From the NCBI RefSeq assembly GCF_037101375.1, contig NZ_AP029019.1, positions 3,758,001-3,822,000 on the forward strand: a DNA stretch of 64,000 bases, given 5' to 3'. A program made the position numbers and the translations under genes. The DNA is from Acidovorax sp. DW039. GTDB taxonomy: Bacteria; Pseudomonadota; Gammaproteobacteria; Burkholderiales; Burkholderiaceae_C. Within the stretch, counting starts at the first letter, position 1. Each line of letters opens with the position of its first letter. Positions 56,711 through 64,000 of this stretch are shown one piece after another. The notes below the pieces were generated by a model that had not been told where the DNA came from, did no database searches, and saw only the letters and a program-made list of their open reading frames with translations.

Positions 56711-56812
56711 CTTTTGAGCGGCCCTGGCCAGGTGTTCCGTCGCAAGCAGTACAAGTAGTACGGCGAGACGGAACAACGACGCCAAGGGCGTTGTGTGAGC
56801 CGCTCTTACTCC
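56711..56812. repeat. Repeat B, copy 2
   Basis: Contains ctggccaggtgttccgtcg, an inner hairpin GTTCCGTC (56734-56741) with GACGGAAC (56767-56774), and ends caacgacgccaagggcgttg then tgtgagccgctc. The shared blocks with copy 1 are colinear. It lies between queF and the chemoreceptor gene; its end touches the chemoreceptor stop. Confidence 0.7.
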
Positions 56813-58368
56813 TGCATGTGAAAGACCTGCACGGCGCGCGATAGCGTCTTGGTGCGGTCACTCAGCACACCGACCGCAGCAGCCGTCTGGTCCACCATGT
56901 TCGCGTTCTGCTGCGTCACGCCATCAAGGCGGTTCACCGCGTCGTTCACCTGTGCAATGCCAATCGATTGTTCGCCCGTGGCGCTGGTGATCTGCGTCAT
57001 CAGGTTCGTCACCTGCCGCACAGATCGCTCCACACTGGCAATCGTGGCCTGCGCCTGCGCCGCGTAGTCAGCACCACTGCTCACCTGCTCGGTCGATTCG
57101 CTGATGAGCTGATGGATCTCGCGGGCGGCCTGGGCGCTGCGCTGCGCCAGATCGCGCACCTCAGACGCCACCACCGCAAAGCCCCTGCCCTGCTCGCCTG
57201 CTCGCGCAGCTTCTACAGCGGCATTCAGGGCCAGGATATTGGTCTGGAAGGCAATGCCTTCGATGATGCCAATGATGTCCTCCATGCGGCGCGACGATGC
57301 CTCAATGGCCTGCATGGAGGCATTGGCGCTGCCCACCGCCGTGCTGCCTTGCCGGGCGATGTCGCTGCTTTGCTGGCTTTGCGCCGCAATCTGGCGTGCC
57401 GCGTCTGCCGTCTGGCGCACCGTGCTGGCCAGTTGCTCCATGGATGCCGCTGTTTCCTGCAGGCTGCTGGCCTGGTCTTCCGTGCGTGCGGCAAGGTCCT
57501 GCGCACTCGACGAGATCCGCGCAGTGGCCTGGCTGAACACGCCCACCTCCGCCCGCACATCGCCAATCACGGCCCGCAGGTTCACCTGCACCTGCCACAC
57601 ATTGCGTATCAAAGAGCCCAGCACATGCGGGTGCGGCTTGATCATGGTGGACTTGAGGTTGCAAGCCGCCAGCGCACCGGCAAAGTCGTCCAGCTCTGCC
57701 AGCACCCGGGCCACGCTGCGGTGAAACCACCACAGCACCAAAAGCCCCACACTGCCCGACAAGCCCCACTGCGCAAGCACGGCCGCAGTCTCGGTCATGC
57801 CCCACAGCGAAGGAACCGCGCCTGCTGCGAGCGTGGCCCCCAGGCCCAAGGCCAGACGCTGGGTGATCGAGACGCGGTGCAGACGGCCCAACCAGTCTCG
57901 CCACCCCAGGGAGCGCACCCGCCCCGCATGCAGCTTGAAGGTGTGGTGGCCGCTGGCCCGCTCTGCCGCGATGCGGGCATAAAGCGCCTCTGCTGCAGCC
58001 ACCTGCTCGCGTGTGGGCCGAAAGCGCACCGACATGTAGCCCACGGGTTTTCCGTTGTCCAGGATAGGCGTGACGTTGGCCTCCACCCAGTAGTGGTCTC
58101 CATTGGCCCGGCGGTTCTTCACGATGCCTGACCAGGGACGTCCACGGCCAATGGTGGACCACATGTCCTTGAAGGCCTCGGGGGGCATGTCCGGGTGGCG
58201 AATGATGCTGTGGGGCTGCCCCATCAGCTCGTCATAGCTGAACCCGCTGACCTCGGCGAAGGCCGTGTTGCAGTGGGTGATGTAGCCACGCGCGTCGGTG
58301 GTAGAGACCAGAAGTTGCGACGCGGGAAAAAGATACTCTTTGTGGGAGACAGGTAAGTTGTGACGCAT
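56806..58368 (-). CDS. PAS-domain methyl-accepting chemotaxis protein (Aer-like), 1
   Basis: A 520-residue receptor without a periplasmic domain. Residues 10-125 form a PAS domain with the Aer-like signature ([32 protein letters not shown]). Two short hydrophobic stretches near 165-220 anchor it. The signalling domain holds the conserved hairpin tip ([39 protein letters not shown]), which binds CheA and CheW. Aer binds FAD and guides energy taxis; flavin binding here is inferred. It is followed on the same strand by a close paralogue's end, 258 bp away. The start ATG 58368 gives [15 protein letters not shown]. Confidence 0.92.
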   Translation of the reverse strand: MRHNLPVSHKEYLFPASQLLVSTTDARGYITHCNTAFAEVSGFSYDELMGQPHSIIRHPDMPPEAFKDMWSTIGRGRPWSGIVKNRRANGDHYWVEANVTPILDNGKPVGYMSVRFRPTREQVAAAEALYARIAAERASGHHTFKLHAGRVRSLGWRDWLGRLHRVSITQRLALGLGATLAAGAVPSLWGMTETAAVLAQWGLSGSVGLLVLWWFHRSVARVLAELDDFAGALAACNLKSTMIKPHPHVLGSLIRNVWQVQVNLRAVIGDVRAEVGVFSQATARISSSAQDLAARTEDQASSLQETAASMEQLASTVRQTADAARQIAAQSQQSSDIARQGSTAVGSANASMQAIEASSRRMEDIIGIIEGIAFQTNILALNAAVEAARAGEQGRGFAVVASEVRDLAQRSAQAAREIHQLISESTEQVSSGADYAAQAQATIASVERSVRQVTNLMTQITSATGEQSIGIAQVNDAVNRLDGVTQQNANMVDQTAAAVGVLSDRTKTLSRAVQVFHMQE

Positions 58369-58561
58369 GGTGGGCGAAGTCGGGGGTGCTCTGCACTCTT
58401 TTTGGCGTCGCATATCGACAGAAGTACGTCATATGCAACAACCTGTAAGGTGCCAGAGAACACCCCGAAACGCACTTGCGTAGTGCGCGCACACTCGGCC
58501 CGATTGATCCATCTCAATGGGGTCGGAAACAATCGTTGTGCCAATCGAACATTGCGGCAGA

Positions 58562-58590
58562 CCAAGGCCCTGCCCCCATCAGGGCCTTGG
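58562..58590 (-). terminator. Hairpin after the second chemoreceptor gene
   Basis: CCAAGGCCCTG (58562-58572) pairs with CAGGGCCTTGG (58580-58590) across a 7-nt loop, 36 bp downstream of the second receptor stop. No T run follows, so termination is not certain. Confidence 0.5.
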
Positions 58591-58626
58591 ATGCAGCGGA
58601 AACAGTCAGGAAACTATCCCAGAGTC

Positions 58627-60186
58627 TCAAGGCATCTTGAACACGTCCACAGACAGCCCCAGCGACTGTGCGCTGCTTTTGAGGTTCTGTGCGGATGCCG
58701 TGGATTCCTCCACCAGCGCGGCGTTCTGCTGCGTCACCGTGTCGAGCTGGGTGACTGCCTCGTTCACCTGGGCAATACCGATGGACTGCTCCTTGGTTGC
58801 CGCACTGATTTGCTGCACAAGGGCACTGACCCGCTGCACTGCATCCACCACGCCTCCAATGGTTTGCCCGGCATGGTCCATCCGGTGCGCGCCGCTGGCA
58901 ATCTGCTGCACCGTGACCTGAATCAGGCTGCTGATTTCCTTGGCTGCCCCTGCGCTGCGCTGCGCCAGGGCCCGCACCTCGCCAGCCACCACGGCAAAGC
59001 CACGGCCTTGCTCGCCTGCACGGGCGGCCTCCACCGCTGCATTGAGCGCCAGAAGGTTGGTCTGGAAGGCAATGCCCTCGATCATTCCGACGATCTCATT
59101 GATCTTGGCGGAGGACTGCTCCATTTGCCGCATGGCAACGGCCAGCTCTTGCACAGCCTGCCCGCCCTCGCTGGCAATCCTGCTGCTCTGCTCACTTTCG
59201 TGGGACACGCGCAGGGCCGTGTCGGCCGTCTGCCGGACTGTGCTGGCCAGCTCTTCCATGGAAGAGGCTGTCTGCTCCAAACTGCTGGCCTGCGACTCCG
59301 TACGGCCCGACAGATCGTGGCTCCCCTGCGCGATTTCAGCGGCTGCCTCGGTGAAATGGCGCACCTCCGTACGCACGTCCCCCACCACCGCACGCAGATT
59401 GACCTGAGTCTGCTGCAACCGATGAATCAATCCCTGCAGCGGCTGCGGATAGTCGTCCTGAACGGTAGAGGTGAGATTGCAGCCAGAAAGATCGGCGGCA
59501 AAGTGACTGGCCTTGTTGATGCCCTGCACCACCGCCACCTGAAACCGCCACAGCACTGCGCCAGCGGCCATCAACAGCAAGGCGACGCGCACGCCCACGC
59601 CACCCGCGCCTTGCATGCCCAGCATGTCAGGCGCCAAGGCCAACAACACCATCCATAGCAGCATCAAGGCCATGCGCTGGGTCAACGTCAGTCCAGCCAG
59701 TCGCTGGCCCCAACCCCGCCAACCCGTGCGCAACACGGCCCCTGCGTGCAAAACCACCGTAGCGCGACCTGAGGCGGCTTCTGCGCGCATCTGGGCATAG
59801 AGTGCTTCTGCCGCAGCGGCCTCCTGCGGGGCAGGCTTGGTGCGCACCGACATGTAGCCCCGAGGCCTGCCGTTTTCCATGATGGGAGTGACGTTGGCAC
59901 GCACCCAGTAATGGTCACCGTTCTTGCGTCGGTTCTTGACCAGTCCGGTCCACGGCTCACCCCGGCCTATGGTTCGCCACATGTCCTTGTAGGCCTCGGG
60001 AGGCATATCCGGGTGGCGAATGATGTTGTGCGGCTGGCCGATCAGCTCTTCATAGCTGTAGCCGCTCACTCGCACAAAAGCCTGGTTGCAGTGGGTGATC
60101 TCGCCCTTCGTGTTGGTGCTGGAGACCAGAAGCTCATCACCCGGAAAATCGTAGTTGCGCTGCGTAACGGGCATGTTGATGCGCAT
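58627..60186 (-). CDS. PAS-domain methyl-accepting chemotaxis protein (Aer-like), 2
   Basis: A 519-residue paralogue of the neighbouring receptor with the same layout: PAS domain ([32 protein letters not shown]), two or three hydrophobic stretches around 170-215, and a signalling domain with [39 protein letters not shown]. The PAS halves and tips are almost alike, whereas the membrane parts differ, which suggests an old tandem duplication. AAGGAG precedes ATG 60186. Role in energy or redox taxis is inferred. Confidence 0.92.
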   Translation of the reverse strand: MRINMPVTQRNYDFPGDELLVSSTNTKGEITHCNQAFVRVSGYSYEELIGQPHNIIRHPDMPPEAYKDMWRTIGRGEPWTGLVKNRRKNGDHYWVRANVTPIMENGRPRGYMSVRTKPAPQEAAAAEALYAQMRAEAASGRATVVLHAGAVLRTGWRGWGQRLAGLTLTQRMALMLLWMVLLALAPDMLGMQGAGGVGVRVALLLMAAGAVLWRFQVAVVQGINKASHFAADLSGCNLTSTVQDDYPQPLQGLIHRLQQTQVNLRAVVGDVRTEVRHFTEAAAEIAQGSHDLSGRTESQASSLEQTASSMEELASTVRQTADTALRVSHESEQSSRIASEGGQAVQELAVAMRQMEQSSAKINEIVGMIEGIAFQTNLLALNAAVEAARAGEQGRGFAVVAGEVRALAQRSAGAAKEISSLIQVTVQQIASGAHRMDHAGQTIGGVVDAVQRVSALVQQISAATKEQSIGIAQVNEAVTQLDTVTQQNAALVEESTASAQNLKSSAQSLGLSVDVFKMP

Positions 60187-60320
60187 GCGACTGTCTCCTT
60201 TTTCTGGTTATGACCGTATACGCCTGCGCGGCTGCAGGAGCCCTCAGCAGCGAGATGTCACGGTTTGATACCAGTCAAGTTTAACCACCCACCAAGGCGC
60301 TTTTGACACTAGTTCACAGT

Positions 60321-61625
60321 TCAAAAAAGGGATGCTGTCAGCGTGTCAGCTTGACGCTTCTTGCGGCTTTGTGCAACAGGATCTGCCTTGGCCATTTCGG
60401 TTTCTGCCGCAGCCTGCAAATTGCCCACACGCACCCCTAGCAGACGCAGCTTCTTATCCAGCGGCACCCGCTTCAGGCACAGGCCCGCGGCATGGCGAAT
60501 CGCCCCTGCATCCGCTGTAGGAGCAGGCAGTGTGTGGTCCCGTGTGGCGGTCTTGAAGTCTTCGTACCGCAGCTTGATGCCGATGGTTTTGCCTACGTAG
60601 CCTTTGCGCTGCAGGTCCTGCGCAACGCGCTGGCACAGGTCCGTGAAAATTCGCCCCAGCTCGGCCTTGTCCCGCACTGCGTGCAGGTCACGGTCAAACG
60701 TTGTCTCCCGGCTCATGCTCACCGGCTCGCTCTCCGTCACCACCGGGCTGTCGTCCTGCCCCCAGGCGGCACGGTGCATCCACGCACCCGTAGATTTGCC
60801 AAAGTGCCGGATGAGTGCCAGCTCATCCATGGCTGCCAGTTGCCCAATGGTCTCAATGCCCAGGCTTGCCAGCTTCTCGCCGGCCTTGGGGCCAATGCCA
60901 TTGATCTTGCGCACATGCAGCGGCCAGATCTTGCCCCGCAGGTCTTCTTCGTAAACGATGGAAATGCCATTGGGCTTGTTGAACTCGCTGGCCATCTTGG
61001 CGAGCAGCCGGTTGGGTGCCACACCGATCGAGCAGGTCAAACCCGTCTTTTCAAAAATGCTTTTTTGAATCAGCCGCGCCAGCACGCGCCCGCCTTCGCG
61101 CTGGCCGCCGGGCACATCGGTGAAATCAATATACACCTCGTCCACCCCCCGGTCCTGCATCACCGGAGCTATGTCGGTGATGGCGTTTTTGAAGATGCGT
61201 GAATACTTGCGCACCTCTTCAAAATCCACCGGCAGCACAATGGCCTGCGGGCACAGCTTGGCCGCCTTCATCATGCCCATGGCCGAGCCCACGCCAAACT
61301 GCCGCGCCGCATAGGTGGCCGTGGTGATCACGCCTCTGCCCACGTAGTCCTTGAGCAGTGGGAACTCCGATACGGGAATAAAGCGCGGCTCTCTCGGCCC
61401 AGAACCATCCGGGTGCTGCAGCAAGGCATCGTCCACCTTGCGCCGCCCGCCCCCAATCACCACCGGCAGACCCTTGAGCTGCGGGTAGCGCAGCAACTCC
61501 ACCGAGGCATAGAACGCGTCCATGTCGAGGTGCGCGATGCGGCGCAGCTTGCGTCCAGCCTCACTTGCCGCGCTGCGGGCAAGAGCCGAACTATCAGGTG
61601 CAGGGTCAGGTTCTGAAGCAGTCAC
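60321..61625 (-). CDS. dinB: DNA polymerase IV (Y family)
   Basis: DinB, 434 residues, is an error-prone translesion polymerase. The first catalytic motif is AHLDMDAFYASVE, with Tyr39 at the steric gate; the second is RGVDEVYIDFTDV. The thumb and finger regions include KINGIGPKAGEKLASLGI. After GLPVVIGG there is a segment of about 32 extra residues (GRRKVDDALLQHPDGSGP to FPLLKDYV) before GRGVITTATYAARQFGV. E. coli DinB has only a few residues here. The C-terminus ends TLTASLF, where a beta-clamp binding motif would be expected. Longer than E. coli DinB (351 residues). Confidence 0.95.
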   Translation of the reverse strand: MTASEPDPAPDSSALARSAASEAGRKLRRIAHLDMDAFYASVELLRYPQLKGLPVVIGGGRRKVDDALLQHPDGSGPREPRFIPVSEFPLLKDYVGRGVITTATYAARQFGVGSAMGMMKAAKLCPQAIVLPVDFEEVRKYSRIFKNAITDIAPVMQDRGVDEVYIDFTDVPGGQREGGRVLARLIQKSIFEKTGLTCSIGVAPNRLLAKMASEFNKPNGISIVYEEDLRGKIWPLHVRKINGIGPKAGEKLASLGIETIGQLAAMDELALIRHFGKSTGAWMHRAAWGQDDSPVVTESEPVSMSRETTFDRDLHAVRDKAELGRIFTDLCQRVAQDLQRKGYVGKTIGIKLRYEDFKTATRDHTLPAPTADAGAIRHAAGLCLKRVPLDKKLRLLGVRVGNLQAAAETEMAKADPVAQSRKKRQADTLTASLF

Positions 61626-61760
61626 ATCCGCTATTGTGCGCGGCGCAATGACAGGCTGCTGCCACCTCCATCCCCACAGCGAATGAGAGAAAGGCCGTCA
61701 GCCGCGGAGCCCGCAGCGCGGTGCGGGCACAGGATATACAGCGGTGAAAACAAGCCCGAC

Positions 61761-61805
61761 ATTCATAGAAGTCGAAAAATCACTGATCATCAAACTTCTA
61801 TGAAT
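61761..61805. other. Inverted repeat downstream of the ThDP enzyme gene
   Basis: ATTCATAGAAGT (61761-61772) and ACTTCTATGAAT (61794-61805) form a 12-bp perfect stem with a 21-nt loop. It begins five bases after the ThDP gene stop and 135 bp upstream of dinB. It could be a weak terminator or a protein-binding site. Confidence 0.6.
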
Positions 61806-61809
61806 CAAT

Positions 61810-63495
61810 TCACTTCTTAGCCAGCGCTGCGCTGCGAATGCCCTGCAGCGTGCCCGTAGGCGTGATGGCCTCGGGGTCGATCAGGCAGTGCAGCACGCTG
61901 GGCAGGCCGCTGGCGCGGGCACGGGCCAGTGCGGGGGCGAAGTCTTCGGTGCGCTCCACCCGCTCGCCATGGCCGCCAAAGGCCTGGGCGTAGGCCTTGA
62001 AGTCTGGGTTCTTGAGCTGCGTGGCGCTGATGCGGCCGGGGTACTCGCGCTCTTGGTGCATGCGGATGGTGCCGTACATGCCGTTGTCCAGCACCACCAC
62101 GATGATGTTCAGGCCGTATTGCACAGCCGTCGCGAACTCCTGGCCGTGCATCAGAAAGTCGCCATCGCCCGCGAAGATCACCACCTCGCGCTGCGGCCAC
62201 AGGCGCTTGCCGCCCACGCCTGCGGGCAGGCCGTAGCCCATGGAGCCACTGGTGGGCGCAAGCTGGCTCGCGTAGGTGGTGAAGGGCCAGAAGCGGTGAA
62301 TCCAGGTGGCAAAGTTGCCAGCGCCGTTGCAGAAGATGGTGTCGGCGGGCAGCACTTCCTTGAGATGCTGCATCACCTGGCCCATTTGCAGGTTGCCGGG
62401 GATGCGGATGGGCGCGGTGTCGCTCCAAGCCAGATATTCGGCATGGGCAGCCTCGGCATGAGCCTTCCAGGGCACAGCCGCTGTGGGCCGCACCGTATTG
62501 AGCGCCGCAGCAAACGCCTGGGGCGTGGCGTGGATGGCCTGTGTGGGGCGATACAGCTTGCCCAGTTCATCCGCATCGGCATGCACATGCACCAGAGGCT
62601 GTGCAGGCGTGGGGATATTGAACAGCTCATAGCCCTGCGATGGCACCTCCGACAAGCGGCCGCCCACCACCAACACCAGATCCGACGCTTTGATGCGCGC
62701 CAACAGCTTGGGGTTGACGCCCAGGCCCAGGTCGCCGCCGTAGCAGGCGTGCGTGGCCGGGAACAGCATCTGGCGGCGGAACGAGCAGTACACAGGAATG
62801 GACCACGCTTCGGCAAACGCGGTGAATTCGCGCACCGCCTGCTCGGACCAGCGGCTTCCGCCCAGGATGGCCACAGGGTTCTTTGCGGCTTGCAGGCGCT
62901 GGGCCAGCTCGGCCATCTGCGCAGCGCCGGGGTGCGTTTCCGTCACCTGGTAGGGCAGCGCATCGGCCACCGTGGCGGCCTCGGTCAGCATGTCTTCGGG
63001 CAGCGCCACCACCACGGGGCCGGGGCGGCCCGAGGTGGCAACGTGGAAGGCACGCGAGATCAGTTCGGGCACACGGGCCGGGTCGTCAATCTGCACCACC
63101 CACTTGGCCATGGTGCCAAACACGGCGCTGTAGTCCAGCTCCTGAAACGCCTCGCGCCCCATGGCGTTGCGCGCCACCTGGCCCACGAACAGGATCATGG
63201 GGGTCGAGTCCTGGTGGGCAATGTGCACGCCCGCAGACGCATTGGTGGCACCGGGGCCGCGCGTCACAAAGCAGATGCCGGGCTGGCCGGTGAGCTTGCC
63301 CTGCGCTTCGGCCATCATGGCCGCACCGCCCTCCTGACGGCACACGGTCACGGCGATGTTGGCATCGTGCAGCGCATCAAGCACAGCCAAATAGCTTTCG
63401 CCGGGCACGCAAAAGAGCTGCTTCACGCCATGGGTGATGAGCTGCTGCACCAGAATCTGGCCGCCGGTGCGGGGGGTGAGGGAAGTCGTGTTCAT
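61810..63495 (-). CDS. Thiamine diphosphate enzyme, acetolactate synthase large-subunit family
   Basis: A 561-residue ThDP-dependent enzyme. The catalytic Glu33 is in FCVPGESYLAVLDAL. The three ThDP fold parts are present: N-terminal pyrimidine domain (RQEGGAAMMAEAQGKLTG), a middle domain, and the C-terminal pyrophosphate domain with GDGDFLMHGQEFATAVQYG and DNGMYGT (metal-binding pattern GDG...DN). It is related to acetolactate synthase but several relatives act as oxalyl-CoA decarboxylase, glyoxylate carboligase or sulfoacetaldehyde acetyltransferase. A regulatory subunit gene is not adjacent, so I do not call it ilvB. An aminotransferase gene lies directly upstream (28 bp). Confidence 0.85.
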   Translation of the reverse strand: MNTTSLTPRTGGQILVQQLITHGVKQLFCVPGESYLAVLDALHDANIAVTVCRQEGGAAMMAEAQGKLTGQPGICFVTRGPGATNASAGVHIAHQDSTPMILFVGQVARNAMGREAFQELDYSAVFGTMAKWVVQIDDPARVPELISRAFHVATSGRPGPVVVALPEDMLTEAATVADALPYQVTETHPGAAQMAELAQRLQAAKNPVAILGGSRWSEQAVREFTAFAEAWSIPVYCSFRRQMLFPATHACYGGDLGLGVNPKLLARIKASDLVLVVGGRLSEVPSQGYELFNIPTPAQPLVHVHADADELGKLYRPTQAIHATPQAFAAALNTVRPTAAVPWKAHAEAAHAEYLAWSDTAPIRIPGNLQMGQVMQHLKEVLPADTIFCNGAGNFATWIHRFWPFTTYASQLAPTSGSMGYGLPAGVGGKRLWPQREVVIFAGDGDFLMHGQEFATAVQYGLNIIVVVLDNGMYGTIRMHQEREYPGRISATQLKNPDFKAYAQAFGGHGERVERTEDFAPALARARASGLPSVLHCLIDPEAITPTGTLQGIRSAALAKK

Positions 63496-63523
63496 ATCAA
63501 CGGTATCGGATCAGAAATTCAAC

Positions 63524-64000
63524 TTAGAACAGAGCCTGGCAGGCGCGCTGGATGCGTGCGCAGGCTTCCTGCAAATCGGCGGTAGAGGCGGCGTACGAAA
63601 TGCGGAAGTACGGTGCCAGCCCCAGCACCCCGCCGGGCACCACGGCGACATGGTGTTCGCGAAGCAGATACGCGCAGAAGTCCGCATCGGTGCGCAGCAG
63701 CATGCCGCCGGGCGTGGTGCGGCCCAGCACGCCTTCGCAACTGGCAAAGGTGTAGAACGCGCCCTCGGGCACGCGACAGCGCAGGCCGGGCGAGGCGTTG
63801 AGCGCGGCCACCACCAGATCGCGCCGATCCTGGAACGCTTGGCAGCGCTCGCGCACCACGTCTTGCGGCCCGGTCAGCGCCGCAACGGCAGCCGCCTGAC
63901 TGATGGACGAAGGGCAGGACGTGGCCTGGCTCTGCACCACGGCCATGGCGGCAATCAGCGCCTTGGGCCCTGCGCCGTAACCGATGCGCCAGCCCGTCAT
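63524..64000 (-). CDS. Class I aminotransferase, C-terminal part
   Basis: The C-terminal 158 residues of a fold type I PLP aminotransferase. The first visible residues, MTGWRIGYG, lie just after the PLP lysine in this family, so the true start is outside the window and this Met is not the start. The rest (SCPSSISQAAAVAAL, PEGAFYTFASCEGVLG, HHVAVVPGGVLGLAPYFRISYAAS) matches aspartate or aromatic aminotransferases of the AspC/AAT I gamma type. Substrate unknown. Cut by the window edge. Confidence 0.88.
   Translation of the reverse strand: MTGWRIGYGAGPKALIAAMAVVQSQATSCPSSISQAAAVAALTGPQDVVRERCQAFQDRRDLVVAALNASPGLRCRVPEGAFYTFASCEGVLGRTTPGGMLLRTDADFCAYLLREHHVAVVPGGVLGLAPYFRISYAASTADLQEACARIQRACQALF

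Noticed and set aside
61888..63585. Long + strand open frame opposite the ThDP enzyme gene
   Set aside because: It mirrors the real - strand gene. Its His/Ala/Gly-rich translation matches no family and the ThDP motifs are on the other strand.

Overview
The window is a 64 kb piece of a high-GC chromosome from a betaproteobacterium of the family Comamonadaceae, most likely Acidovorax or a close relative such as Diaphorobacter. Three things point there: gene order (leuCDB-asd-fimV-truA-trpFBA-accD; DUF177-rpmF-plsX-fabHDG-acpP-fabF-rpoE-rseA-rseB-mucD-lepA-lepB-rnc-era-recO-pdxJ-acpS-nagZ; rne/rluC), protein sequences, and a short palindromic repeat dispersed through the gaps between genes. I see no rRNA, tRNA, CRISPR array, prophage or insertion sequence. 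The assignment rests on gene content and has not been checked by a search.

Layout. (1) 1-11.7 kb, + strand: the end of leuC, a tiny entericidin-like lipoprotein, leuD, leuB, a candidate Thr/Ile leader peptide, asd, fimV, truA, trpF-trpB-trpA and accD, closed by a 20-bp perfect palindrome terminator. (2) 11.8-13.1 kb: a YggT-type membrane protein (- strand) and a LON-domain protein (+ strand). (3) 13.1-23.1 kb, + strand: a compact glycan cluster with a membrane nucleotide-sugar epimerase/dehydratase, flippase, acyltransferase, two glycosyltransferases, methyltransferase, UDP-glucose dehydrogenase, aminotransferase and initiating sugar-phosphate transferase. No polymerase gene is present. (4) 23.2-25.5 kb: lysS and a small MscS-type channel. 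(5) 25.6-45.3 kb, all - strand: fatty-acid synthesis genes, the sigma-E stress module (rpoE-rseA-rseB-mucD), then lepA-lepB-DUF4845-rnc-era-recO-pdxJ-acpS-nagZ. (6) 45.3-50 kb: maf and an RsmI-like methyltransferase (+), then sppA, a Rieske protein, a HAD phosphatase and rluC (-). (7) 50-56.7 kb, + strand: rne with a long 5' leader, yaaA, a prolyl-4-hydroxylase-like oxygenase and queF. (8) 56.8-64 kb, - strand: two tandem PAS chemoreceptors, dinB, a ThDP enzyme of the acetolactate synthase family, and an aminotransferase that runs off the end.

How the parts work together. The first block makes leucine, tryptophan and the shared aspartate semialdehyde precursor, plus one acetyl-CoA carboxylase subunit. 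Aspartate semialdehyde feeds threonine and lysine, which fits the Thr/Ile/Lys-rich leader ahead of asd. The - strand superoperon joins membrane-lipid synthesis (plsX, fab genes, acpP, acpS) to envelope stress control and to protein export and translation factors. The glycan cluster builds an amino- and uronic-acid-containing surface glycan or glycoprotein glycan.

The most interesting signals lie outside the ordinary genes. They are the leader peptide with competing hairpins before asd, about ten copies of one palindromic repeat (one supplies the start of Era, others the ends of AcpS and FabH), and a promoter-terminator unit with two DnaA-box matches between mucD and lepA. Two further repeat families are each present twice.
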